Made by a program: the position numbers and the translations under genes. Shown here one piece after another: positions 22,801 to 32,816 of a DNA stretch of 64,000 bases. Each line of letters opens with the position of its first letter. Positions within the stretch are counted from its first letter, which is position 1. This DNA is from Marsupella aquatica (lineage: Eukaryota; Marchantiophyta): assembly GCA_973895155.1 (NCBI GenBank), contig OZ316893.1, forward strand, positions 7,130,001 through 7,194,000, written 5' to 3'. Under the pieces are notes generated by a model. That model was not told the DNA's origin, made no database searches, and saw only the letters and a list, made by a program, of their open reading frames with translations.

Positions 22801-23085
22801 ATTGCAAAATATCGTAAGTCCATCACTGCAGGCATATTGCAAAAAGTCAAAATAGGGTGTTTATTATATATTAAGCTGAAAAAGGCGGGAAGGCACTAGA
22901 AACTTTCTTGGGCACAACTTGCGCCATAGGTGTGATATTTAACTCATCATCAGATTCAAAACTATCAGTTAAATAACAGATTACACACCAATATCATAGA
23001 GAGTAAGAACTTCAGATGATGAGCTACATATGGCACAGGGGAGTCATTACATTTCAAAGCAGCGCTTCAACCGAGTTTCAAAAGT
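19876..23085. other. Gene-free stretch with small inverted and direct repeats
   Basis: No convincing gene; a minus-strand frame at 20593-20919 (ATG at 20919) has no recognisable similarity. Local structure: a 12-base perfect inverted repeat at 20107-20145; a 47-base-spaced duplication around CAATCATGG at 20224 and 20271; a repeated AACCTGAAGATGAA near 21730 and 21821; and a repeated AGTTTGAACAACGATTC at 22202 and 22270. Confidence 0.5.
20107..20145. repeat. Perfect 12-base inverted repeat with 15-base loop
   Basis: TGATAAGTGCAC (20107-20118) pairs exactly with GTGCACTTATCA (20134-20145). It could form a short hairpin in DNA or RNA. The palindromic GTGCAC core makes it partly self-complementary on its own. 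Confidence 0.7.
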
Positions 23086-23628
23086 TCGTTTCGTGCTCGA
23101 GTTTCATGGGCAACAAGAAAATTACATAGTCCCAGGTAGAGCATCGTGCATCAGCCACCCGGGGAGTAGACAACTAGATTACATAGTACCAGGTAGAGCT
23201 TCACCGTATCGTGCATCAGCCACCCGGGGAGTAGACAACGAGATTACATAGTCCCAGGTAGAGCTTCACCGTATCGTGCATCACCCACCCGGGGAGTAGA
23301 CAACGAGACATTCGTGCTCGAGTTTCATGGGCAACAAGACAATTACATAGTCCCAGGTAGAGCATCGTGCATCAGCCACCCGGGGAGTAGACAACGAGAT
23401 TACATAGTCCCAGGTAGAGCTTCACCGTATCGTGCATCAGCCACCCGGGGAGTAGACAACGAGACATTCGTGCTCGAGTTTCATGGGCAACAAGAAAATT
23501 ACATAGTCCCAGGTAGAGCATCGTGCATCGGCCACCCGGGGAGTAGACAACGAGATTACATAGTCCCAGGTAGAGCTTCACCGTATCGTGCATCAGCCAC
23601 CCGGGGAGTAGACAACGAGACATTCGAA
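23086..23628. repeat. Higher-order minisatellite (65- and 156-base units)
   Basis: Seven copies of a core (ATTACATAGTCCCAGGTAGAGC ... GCCACCCGGGGAGTAGACAA, shown in part) are present. Some carry the insert TTCACCGTATCGTGC. Three copies are preceded by an extra block, TCGTGCTCGAGTTTCATGGG, at 23091, 23312 and 23468. The last two starts are 156 bases apart. The first and second are 221 apart, which is 156 plus one extra 65-base core. Copies are almost identical, so the array is young or homogenised. Because 156 is a multiple of three, long frames stay open on both strands, but there is no sign of a real protein. It ends about 690 bases downstream of the expansin stop codon. Confidence 0.9.
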
Positions 23629-24313
23629 GGACCACATGCATCTAACACAGAACCAGACAATACAAGCGAATTGAACTTGCAATGTGAAGCAGACATGCGA
23701 GAACCGGGTGCTTTATATCCTTTCCAGCAGAGTACAAAAATACACTCGGTTCAATGCGGAAAACAGAAAACAGATAGAAGTGGGTGACAGTACCGGCTCA
23801 CCTCAACATTCCATCAAGTAGGCTTATGAACGCAAGGCAGACAGAAGTGGGTGAAACGAGCCCACCTCAAACTTCTACCGACTTCGCTCAGACGAACTAC
23901 TGTAGGCTGGTGACTACACATGCTACCACAGCTTCAGAGTACGTCCAACAGTTCAGAAGAACGTACCAACATCTTACTAAATCGTCACGTAGGTCTTGAC
24001 TGTTTGACAGCGGGTGACTTCGGTTATATCACCTCGGCACTACGACAAGACGGAGGACGGTTTCTCTCCAAAAACACGAAAAGCTTATCATAATATTATA
24101 CTAAGCGGGTGGCTGTGAAGCACACCACTGCCTCCTCTAACATCAAACTACATTCACCACCTGCTCTTATCGTGAGTCAACGTTCGGATCACTCTCATCG
24201 ACTCAAGAGTATAACTAGAATCGATATTAGCTCAAGTCCTGTCAAATCCACCGCATTCTCTATCAGCTGGGACAAAAGCCTCGATTGGGGCGATCCACAT
24301 TCAAGCCTGGATT
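23629..24313. other. Downstream flank and probable 3' UTR of the expansin gene
   Basis: No gene. Being on the 3' side of the minus-strand expansin, the stretch next to 24313 should contain its 3' UTR and polyadenylation site. No other feature seen. Confidence 0.5.
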
Positions 24314-25048
24314 CTAGAAATTGGATCCTGAATAGGTTTGACCGTAGCTCCACCCTGATCCGACACAGTTGTTGCTGTAAGAGGTCCTTCCATCGCTGCC
24401 CATGACTTGGAATGACAGGGTCTGTCCATCGAGAACTGTACCAGTGGAGAAGTTCACACCCCAAGTCCTCGACAGGGTGATCCAGTAGCCCGACTTCGAA
24501 CCCTTCACAGAAACCGAGCTAAGGTCTCCAGACCCTCCCACGTTATAGACGAGCACAAAGAAGTAATAAGTGTGGCCTTGAATCCAGAATTTGATACCTC
24601 CACTTCTGCTACATGAAACCTTCTGGAATGACAATGGCACATGTCCTGCTGAGATGGTAGCAATCCTGGCGAATGCCGGATACGATAGATCGAAATGCTC
24701 TTTCGGGGCGTCGCACCATCCTCCGTAGCTGCCTTGGGGACAATTGTTCGTGGCTGTGACAGTAACGGAGCCGCCATTGCAAGCACTGGCACCACTGCAT
24801 GTGATAGTGTAGCAGGCGCCACAGGCTCGACCGCTATTGAACAGAGCGTTGCTCAAAGCAGTGGTATAAGAACCGTACCCAAGGGAGTACAAATTGGTGT
24901 ACCCGCATGCACCATTGTTTGTGCCCTGAGCGTCCTGTCCCCCGTAGTAAGTCGCAGTGGCTGATCCCGCTTCCACACTGACAATTGCCTGCTGTGCTAA
25001 CAGCACAGAGAGAACTGTGACAATGGCAACAGCGACTCTTCCAGCCAT
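24314..25048 (-). CDS. EXPA: Alpha-expansin (EXPA), secreted wall-loosening protein
   Basis: The 244-residue protein starts at the ATG at 25048 (MAGRVAVA). The frame opens 11 codons earlier only with GTG. A hydrophobic signal peptide covers about residues 1-27 (ending VSVEA). Domain 1 (GH45-like, about 30-150) has GACGYTNLYSLGYG, the cysteine series, the alpha-expansin insertion GGWCDAPKEHFDLSYPAFARIA and the HFD motif at about 118-120. Domain 2 (beta-sandwich, about 150-244) has GGIKFWIQGH, VYNVGGSGD, SRTWGVNF and the family ending GWSYGQTYSGSNF. Alpha-expansins act in the wall at acid pH and loosen cellulose-matrix contacts without hydrolysis. The coding region has no intron, whereas many plant EXPA genes have one or two. 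A TATA box lies at the expected place upstream. Subfamily assignment is firm. Confidence 0.97.
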   Translation of the reverse strand: MAGRVAVAIVTVLSVLLAQQAIVSVEAGSATATYYGGQDAQGTNNGACGYTNLYSLGYGSYTTALSNALFNSGRACGACYTITCSGASACNGGSVTVTATNNCPQGSYGGWCDAPKEHFDLSYPAFARIATISAGHVPLSFQKVSCSRSGGIKFWIQGHTYYFFVLVYNVGGSGDLSSVSVKGSKSGYWITLSRTWGVNFSTGTVLDGQTLSFQVMGSDGRTSYSNNCVGSGWSYGQTYSGSNF

Positions 25049-25177
25049 TGTGAGCGAACTGAAGGGAAGAATCCTTCTCACAAGCTACTGAGTTGATCAA
25101 TTGGATCCAAATTTCACTTCGAGTACCAGCTTCAACGGTGGCTGCCACAACTGCTGTTCTGAGAGCTGAATCGACTG

Positions 25178-25186
25178 TTTATATAT
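25178..25186 (-). promoter_or_regulatory. TATA box of the expansin gene
   Basis: On the minus strand the sequence reads ATATATAAA in the context GTCGATATATAAACAGTC, about 130 bases upstream of the expansin ATG. With transcription starting about 30 bases downstream, the 5' UTR would be about 100 bases. Confidence 0.6.
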
Positions 25187-27345
25187 CGACGCTGTCCATG
25201 CAAACTCTTGGACCGCATCAATCTTACTTCCGATTGGCGAGGCAGTTTTGTCTGTATGCTTGGAACTTTTTTTCACGCCTCCGGGCACTCCGGCACTGGT
25301 TCCAATGCACCGCTGAGAATTGCTCAGAAATCATTATAAAAATGTTGCCCGTGTGAACCACGGAGACGAGCATTGAAGGCTACACTGACCTTTTTCGCCG
25401 TGATTTAGGGTGAAGTTAGTGGTAACTCCGTATCGCCTTCCGCTTGAGGTCGTCTGTCGACGTCGTCTAGACCGTGGTCTGTTGTGGAGATCAGGAGATG
25501 TCCTTGTCCGCTGTTTTTTCTTTCGTCCAGATGGTGATGTTTCCAATCAGATCAAATTGCAACGTGCAAACTCCCGCCGATATATGGGATGTGATTGTAT
25601 CAGTCTATGTTTTAACGACCTGGACCAAAAGTTAGAAGGGCCCCTATCGTTAGATCTTTTCACCTAACGATTAAAATATGATTTTGGGTACACGGGCTGA
25701 GGAGAAGCAGTAATTATTTACTCGTTAGTTTGCACATTCAATGATTGCTACGAAGGTACAGAATTGCAATCCTGACTGCTCATTCGTCTGATGGGCGGCT
25801 CCGATTACTTCACGGGCTTCACGATTAGCTTCAACTTTCGTCACCTTAAGAGCACCACCCCATATTACACTCATATCACGAGAAAATCAGAATGTCTACT
25901 GTGCAAATACCATTTCTCATGTACAGTGTTTAGAAGCCGGAAGAATTCTGCCTACTGTGCTGAAATGCTCATGGTGCTGTACATTGACGTCAAATAGCAT
26001 CAGTTACACTTAAACTTTTGGCAAGCTGGTTGGCCTGTTTAAGAGAACATTGTTTATTTACAAGAAAGACGAAAAGTACCGATCAGGACAAATTCTGAAG
26101 GGTGTGGTAGTGATTTTTCTGGGAATTAAGGGCGAGTTCAATGTGAGCCTCAACGAAGGGTGGAAGGGCTCAACATTGGGGATTTCCTTTTGGCAGTGAT
26201 CTATCAGATCGAGTCAATAAGCTTGATCTTTGCTTCCAAGGTTACTGGAGCAACGGATTCATTCAGTCAACTTATTAGTTCCTTTCTGTAAAATGTCATT
26301 GCTCAAAATTGTGGCATTAGCCTGTGAATCAACTGGTGACGAAGGGCATGAAATTTCACTGGGTATTGTACAGAAATACAGTAGTATGCCTAAGGTGATC
26401 ATGACTCTTTCGCAAGATGGAATCTGTGCAAGTGAGGTCACTTTTTCAGAAAGAAGGACGTGCGCGCTCATACCACTTTGGACCTCTCATGCTGTTCAAA
26501 TTTGCACCCACAATCTGTCCAGTGAGAGACGTAAGCATTTCACATGGCGACTACGGTAATCGATCATGTCTTAGACCTCTTTCTTCTTTTTGCCTCGAAA
26601 TTGAACATTGTTAGAGAAATCCGACCCGCAAAAGAGGGACAAGACGACCACCCCTGCCAGGCCTTGGAACTCTTTTGGTAAAGACGAGGCTACAATGATC
26701 ACAGAACAGATAGGCCCAGTAGGAGCTCTCGAGAAGCCTGCAGCCAACATCCTGGACAAAAAGGACCTGATCAATTGGCGACTGACAGCCGACGATGCCG
26801 GACGCCGTGATGATTCAACTTGTATTGTGAGCACTGAGCATGATCATCGCCTAAACAACCGTTCCCACCCGCCGTTTGGCAGGGTTTGTGGGCCAGCCGG
26901 ACTCATCAGATCATCCGAGGTCAACACCATCGCGCCTGACCTGATGAGGAGTTCCGAATTAGACACACTTTTTCCATCTTTAGGAGTCGTTTGCCTGATA
27001 GGCCCTCAATTCTAGCCTTCTAGGGGAGCCGCGCACCACAAACCGACTAATTTCACCAGCTCCTTGCACGAACAATTAGTCAACAGTCATCCTCAGAGGA
27101 AACGCCAATTAAACTCGTAAAGAACTACTGCAGTGTTTTCCTTTCGTGGTGTACATGATCAAGCACCAACATCTTAAAAAAGTAGATTTAGAGAAATTTA
27201 ACTTAAAAAAAACAACGAACGTGGATTGTTGATCGTGGACGGCTTCTCTATCATGGACCACAATCGAGTTGGAGTTAGTTTTCGTTTTGGAATTGCCGTT
27301 TAGCAACCAGCCGCAACCCATACAATATTTTGTTTATTTTCAATT
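25187..27345. other. Gene-free stretch upstream of the expansin gene
   Basis: The first kilobase is the likely regulatory region of the expansin gene. An open frame on the plus strand at 26608-27015 (135 codons) overlaps a minus-strand frame (26571-26834); neither is recognisable. No RNA gene or repeat of note. Confidence 0.45.
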
Positions 27346-27347
27346 CA

Positions 27348-27396
27348 GATTTTTACAACTGGGGTGCCTTCTGCATATTAAACTGGCCCCAGACTA
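27348..27396 (+). repeat. Direct repeat flank A
   Basis: GATTTTTACAACTGGGGTGC followed by ATATTAAACTGGCCCCAGACT occurs here and at 29729-29769. Copy A has an extra CTTCTGC. It also lies inside a small tandem duplication of CCGCAACCCATACAATATT (27311 and 27402). Confidence 0.75.
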
Positions 27397-27467
27397 TTTG
27401 ACCGCAACCCATCTAATATTTGTTTATTTTTATTTAAGACGAGCTCAATACCCGTGCGTTGCACAAA

Positions 27468-27966
27468 AGATGTCGTGTCGGCCAAGATGTCGTGTCGGTC
27501 AAGATGTCGATAAGAAAAGAGAAGTCGTTCTGCCCAAGATGTTGTTATGTGAAGATGTTGATAAGAAAAAAGATGTAGTGTGAAAGATGTCGTTATGTGA
27601 AAGATGTCGCCAAGAAAAAAAAATTGTTAAGAATAAAGAAGTTTTGTCACCAAAGATGTCGTTGTGTGAAAGATGTCATCAAGTAAAGAAATGTCATCGA
27701 ATAAAAAGATGTCATGGCGCCAAAGATGCTATTATGTCAAAGATGTTGTGAAGTAAAAAGATGTCGTGGTGCCAAAGATGTAGTGAAGTAAAAACATGTC
27801 AAGAATTAAAAAAAATACCATGGCGCAAAAGATGTTGTATCATGTAAAATGTAGTGAAGTAGAAAGATGTCATGATGCCAAAGATGTTGTCAAGTAAAAC
27901 AATGGTGTTATGTTAAAGATGGCGCAAAGTAAAAAGATGTTGAGGTGCCTAAGATGCGAGCTAAGA
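27468..27966 (+). repeat. Degenerate AAGATGTCGT-type array, about 500 bases
   Basis: The word AAGATGT (with TCGT, TGTT, TAGT or CATC following) recurs every 15-40 bases, with connectors such as GTGCCAAAGATG, AAGTAAAAAGATG and TATGTGAAAGATG. The unit is variable, so this is an old or poorly homogenised tandem array. The short open frames through it have no family resemblance. Confidence 0.8.
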
Positions 27967-29728
27967 TGTTAAGAGGTTTTGTTATTTTTGTCTCCTTAGA
28001 GTACTTGGAGTTTGGAGGGAGAGAGGAGCACACCGAAGAGGGCAACACGACGGGGAGGGGGGGGGAGGAGAGCGACACGTGGCTGCACCACTGTGCATTG
28101 AGGGCCGAGAGGAGAGGGTTGCGGGGAGAGAAGTGGAGTACAGTTTTTCCAGATTTATTCCTTTCTTTTTACAGTTTTGGTACTTCCCACCCAAAACATC
28201 ATGTTAAATTCAAATGATGGTCACGCCATTTTCTGGTGCAATAGTGTATTATATGTTTTGATAGAGATAACAAAAAGCAAAAGCAGCTAACATGAGACCT
28301 TAATTTCTTCTAATTGCAAACATTTACAAGGCTCTCATAATGGAAAGTGAAAATTTTGAGCTATGTTCATATCCTCCAATGCACACATGGATAGTTTTCT
28401 TGGACATAAAATGCAGAAAAATAGGCCTTTACAATGGCCTTCAAATAAGATAATCTATCTCTTATCACTTTCCTAGCTTAAGCCCTGAGTTCATGAATTT
28501 ACTTTTTACAATTAATTTCAGGGCATTTATAAAAAAAATGCATATTCAAAATATGGATCGCCACATTTTTATTTCTCCTCTGCTTTTACTAAAGTGAGGA
28601 AAATGAAAATATTTTACTTTTCAGGTGTGTTAACTTCCTATTACCTGATTATGAGCAATATTAACTCTCAAAACTTGTGCTAAAACCCTTGTTTTGGGGG
28701 CATTATGGCTAACAATGCTCTCTAAAATGTATGTTCATAGAGTCTAAATGTTCTGTGGTTTGGCTGAATTTTTTTCTACATCGTGTTATGTACAACTTAC
28801 CTCAATCACAACAATTCACAATTTTTGTACCCTTCCCCTTGTAAAGAACGCTTTGACCACGACTGAAATTTAGTACCCGCTGACCTTAAAATCCAATGGT
28901 CTTCCTTACTGAGTGTGCACTCCAGCGCCATTAATGCAGGGCGGGGCTGGAGGAGGAGGAGGGACTTGGGTGAGGCAAGGCAAGGCCGCGGTGAGGGAGG
29001 GCGGGGCAAGACGGAGGCGAGGAGCAGGCAAGAGAGGGAGCGGGAGTTGGGGCAAGGATGGAGGGTCGCCAACGGTGGGCTTGTCGGGGCTTGTCAAGGG
29101 AGGGAGCGAGGTCATGGGGGGAGGGAGCAAGGTAGTCGGGGCTGTTGGGGAGGGAGCGAGACCGCTACACGGTTGGGCTTGTCAGGGCTCGTCGGGGCGC
29201 CACAGAGTCGAGGTGCTGGAGGGAAAGCGGGGTCACCGCGGGACGTTTTGTGCACTCAGTTTTTTTTTTGCTGTTTATAATTTCCACTTTTTTAGTGTCA
29301 ATTTTTTCCACCCAAAACACCCCGCCATTTTGAGTGATGACCATAGAAGAAAATGCACAACTTTGTATTATAGTCTTTAATAGCTTTTGATATTTTAATT
29401 AAATTATTATCATTATTATATTATACAATAATATTGCAGTTCCTGTAATAATAAAAAATATTATATACATTAAATGTACCTTTGTACTTCTTGTGTATGG
29501 ATAAGTGATCTCCTTGATACTCATGTGCATTGGCTCCCTCTTTTTTGTGTCCCATTTGATTCCCCATTTGTTTGGAATGCACTTGATTCACTTTTGGTGT
29601 ACACTAAATTTAATATAGCTCTGATTCCTTGGTTTGCTAGGATTAATTTTTTTTTGAATTTTTTTTCACCCTGCAAATTTGAATGACGACCACTGTAAAA
29701 AAGGGCGCAACAGTGTATTATAGTTTAG
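27967..29728. other. Gene-free stretch with three copies of a CACCC...GTGTATTATAGT segment
   Basis: Three direct copies of a 55-65-base segment (CACCCAAAACA... AATGATGACCA ... GTGTATTATAG) occur at 28189-28252, 29309-29374 and 29667-29723. A G-rich tract (28925-29240) gives low-complexity frames on both strands that I reject as genes. A second block around 28500-28730 resembles 45290-45470 (words such as GGGCATTATG and AATGCTCTC). Confidence 0.5.
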
Positions 29729-29769
29729 GATTTTTACAACTGGGGTGCATATTAAACTGGCCCCAGACT
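29729..29769 (+). repeat. Direct repeat flank B
   Basis: This is the second copy of the segment at 27348-27396, in the same orientation, 2.4 kb away and just outside the left arm of the foldback element. Confidence 0.75.
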
Positions 29770-29796
29770 GTTCGACCCCGGATCAAATATACAGCG

Positions 29797-30692
29797 CATT
29801 AATGCTCCCCATTTCCATGGGACCCAGTATAGTGCCTGTCCTAGTCTTCGGTGCTACTGCCCACTCTGGCCTGAGTTCATCAAAACATACATCGAGACTC
29901 CACGCAGATCGATCAACTTTGTGTCATTGACTTTGGGTTTATGTTCTGGCCCCTTTCACTTGTTGTTGTTTGCTCCGGCCCGATCAACTTTGTGCTATTG
30001 ACTTCTTTCTTGTGGGGTCGTGGTTTATGCAAGGGTTTATGTTATAGTAACACTTCTTTCCAACTTAGTCATGTTTGTTTTGTACCACTGTCTACATGTT
30101 GCAGAGTCTAGTACTTTGGTTAAGAGTCATGCTTGATAGAGTCTTGGTGGATGTTCTGCCAAGTGCTACTTCCCTATGGAGTCGTGGTTTTATGTTAAGG
30201 AAACACTTCTTTCCAACATAGTCATGCTTGCTTCATAACATAGCCTAAGTGTTGCGGATAAGTTGTATAATAATCTGGTTAAGAGTGGATCATGATTGAT
30301 AGTCATGGTTAATATTCTACCAAATGCTTCTTCTCAAGTTGTGGTTTAGTTCTGGCAACACTTCTTTCCAATGGAGTCATGTCTCTTTAGTACGTGAGAG
30401 AGTCTAAGTGTTCAAGCAATGCCTAGTACTTTGGATAAGATTGATGATTAATGATAGAGTCTTGGGTTCATGTTCTGGCAAAATTGAGCCAGAGTGGGCG
30501 ACAAGAAGTGAAGAGTGCTAGAACATAAACCCAATTAACAAAAGTCAATGACACAAAGTTGTTTGGGCCGCGCCAGAGCAGCGACAAAATGGTAGAGACT
30601 TGGTTTTTGTTTTGGCAAACTTGGGCCAAAGTGGCAACAGCATCTGGGACGGACAATATACAGAGCCCCAGGAAAATGGGGGAGCATTAATG
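29797..30692. mobile_element. Foldback-type element with roughly 200-base inverted arms
   Basis: The left arm (about 29797-29990) and right arm (about 30465-30692) are collinear inverted repeats. Both contain GCATTAATGCTCCCC, a CTGCCCACTCTGGCC-like block, CAACTTTGTGTCATTGACTT and GGGTTTATGTTCT. Arm identity is moderate, roughly three quarters by eye. The centre holds about three tandem copies of a 160-base unit. There is no transposase frame, so it would be non-autonomous. Both ends show TTAA at the edge of the strongest similarity, but weaker similarity continues outward (AAATNTACA), so the true termini and target duplication are unsettled. Confidence 0.7.
30010..30480 (+). repeat. Three tandem copies of a roughly 160-base unit
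   Basis: Units start near 30014, 30179 and 30337 with GTCGTGGTTTATG or GTTGTGGTTTA. Each contains AACACTTCTTTCCAAC, AGTCATG, CTAAGTGTT-like and AGAGTCTTGG or TGATAGTCATGG blocks. They are diverged and form the centre of the foldback element. Confidence 0.75.
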
Positions 30693-31409
30693 CCTTGTAG
30701 ATTTAGCACGAGGTACTATATTGTTTGGAGTATAATCCAAACAATCCTTAGAGCCTCACCAAAACTTGAGGAATTGGTCGCAAGTGAGCAATACCCATTT
30801 GAACTTACCACCACCAGTACAACATAGTCCAAGATATCCCCTGTCTGAAATTATGCTCCCATGGACCACAGCATTGATCTTTTGATACCCCCATTGGGAC
30901 CCCTATGGACCACATTTCCTAAAATTTGAGTTTACTTGTAATGACTTGATGTTCATAATAAATTCAAATACTTTCTAGTTTTGAGGATATTCTAGAGGAG
31001 TAGGTGAGAGTGTCAATTTTCAGGGTCTAATACTCACAAACTAGTGTTAATCACACTAATTGTGTGCTAACAATATGTCAGCACACTTGAATTAGTGCCG
31101 TTGTGAACTCAAGAGTGGAAAAATAGAGGGAAAAAATTGTTTTTAAAAATTCACAAGAATTAGTTTTAATTCCAACAATATTTATTGCTCAAGGCGTAGA
31201 GCAGTCAGCGATATTCCGTGCATGCAGCCTTTGTCCTCTATCTCTATTTCAGACGAAAAATTATGTCCTAAAGCACTCTTGCCAGGCTTTTCATTCCATC
31301 CAAGAAATCCCATACACGTGCAGTCGACGGATCAGGCTGAGCACCCTGCCAGCTGGTACGTAAAATACCGTCGATTAACTCTTTCAATGTAGGTATGGTT
31401 GCCGATTAC

Positions 31410-31475
31410 TGTATAGCGGATTACCGGCCTTACAGGCGTCTTTGCTGGAGTGTGACCGGGCCAGGTTCGATTCCC
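31410..31475 (+). repeat. tRNA-like (SINE-type) promoter module, plus strand
   Basis: GGTTCGATTCC at 31464-31474 matches a pol III B box (GGTTCGANTCC). TAGCGGATTACCGG, 50 bases upstream, loosely resembles an A box. No cloverleaf can be drawn, so this is not a tRNA gene but could be the head of a SINE. Confidence 0.35.
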
Positions 31476-31663
31476 ATCTTCTGATATTCACCCGGGGATA
31501 TTCATCCCTTTCAGACACTGATATGATAGCCCGGTAGCCAGATACGGCACAATAATAATCGATTACATTTATGGTCTTTGTCCTATGGGACGGCATATGC
31601 GTCTACAATAGCGGGAGCGTGTCCGCGCCACAATTAATTACATAGTTAATTTTATACGGTACC

Positions 31664-31700
31664 GGAATCAAACCCCGGTGGGCCTGGGTAAACGGCTAAA
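31664..31700 (-). repeat. tRNA-like module, minus strand, facing the previous one
   Basis: On the minus strand, GGTTTGATTCC (31674-31664) is a near B box and TTAGCCGTTTACC lies just upstream. It resembles the module at 31410-31475 and points towards it. The spacing of the two boxes is shorter than in tRNA genes. Confidence 0.3.
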
Positions 31701-32587
31701 CGCCGAGTATCTTTTGTGTCACTTTCGGGGGAAAAATCAACTTGCCGTGTACTCCTGGACTTTACTTCAATAGTGCGTACCACTGGGACAAATGACTGAC
31801 AAAAGCAACCTCTAAATTGAGGGTTATAAACTCAGATAGGATCCATTCGTATCATATATATCCAACTACCAAAGAATAAAAAGTGTCAACTAATGGAAGA
31901 CAGTATCCCCAAGACAAGAGACCTGATAAAGGGGGACAAACAAGGAAAAACAACAGGAAAGTCAAAAAAGCCCAACTGAATAGTAAAACCTATCGAGTAA
32001 ACAGTTTAGGAGAGGCTCCACTAGAAATTTGTCTAGGATCCCCATCCTACAAGTTTTGTTTGAATAGGATGTTAGACCCGGCTCGTTGGATGAAAAGGGA
32101 CCTTATTAATTTTATTTTTATTTTTTTAAAAAGGAAAATAAGAGCCCCATCAATACCACACAAGGGGACGAGAGAAAAACAAAACAAAACCGTGAAGTTG
32201 GCGTGGGGAGACAACCCCACCAACCATTCTGGATGGCTGTTCCTGGATTTCTCAATACTTGCTCTTAGAGGCCCCACCAAGGACCCACTTTCACCCCTGA
32301 CCACATCACTACATCAGCATGCACTGTGAAATCTGATGAAAATTGTCTCCTGTTCACTAACCTTTAAGAGGGACTTCCTTTTGGGAGCTGAATGACTCCC
32401 ATATTGCCCTGATGGAACTAAACTCAACCCTTCATGATGCAGCCCGGCACAAACCCATCACGCCATGGGCGTTACATGGGCGTAGACCACAATGGGTGTC
32501 TTGGATGTACCCTAAACCATATGCTAACCATCGAATGAGCTTTACAAATAATTTCTAATAACTCAAAAACATATGATTTCACGTACA

Positions 32588-32816
32588 GGATATTGAGGGA
32601 AATATTAAATGTCAAAGTTAGCTACTCCACTCTTTGAGATGCAATGTGTGGACACCTGTGATAGAGTAACCTCTTTAGAGATTCCTAACTCTCTCGATTC
32701 GTCATGAAAATTAGAGATACTCAACTTGTTGCAAAGATCTTTCCGAGACTCTTCTAATGAGCTCAAGAAGAGATTTTCAGTTAGATATTGAGGGAGATAT
32801 TGAAATGTCAAAACTT
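32588..32816 (+). repeat. Direct repeat, 198-base spacing
   Basis: GATATTGAGGGAAATATTAAATGTCAAA at 32588 and GATATTGAGGGAGATATTGAAATGTCAAA at 32786 (shown in full in neither case elsewhere) are near-identical. The DNA between them is not a gene. Confidence 0.65.

Noticed and set aside
23314-23787. 157-codon frame through the minisatellite
   Set aside because: The unit length (156) keeps frames open on both strands by chance; the residues are simply the repeat translated.
26608-27015. 135-codon plus-strand frame
   Set aside because: No family resemblance, overlaps an opposite frame of similar quality, no promoter evidence.
28913-29380. 155-codon glycine/arginine-rich frame
   Set aside because: Caused by a G-rich low-complexity tract; opposite-strand frames are equally long and proline-rich.
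29799-30690. piggyBac-type element judged from flanking TTAA
   Set aside because: GCATTAATGC is itself a palindrome and similarity continues outward past TTAA on both sides, so TTAA cannot be taken as the target duplication.
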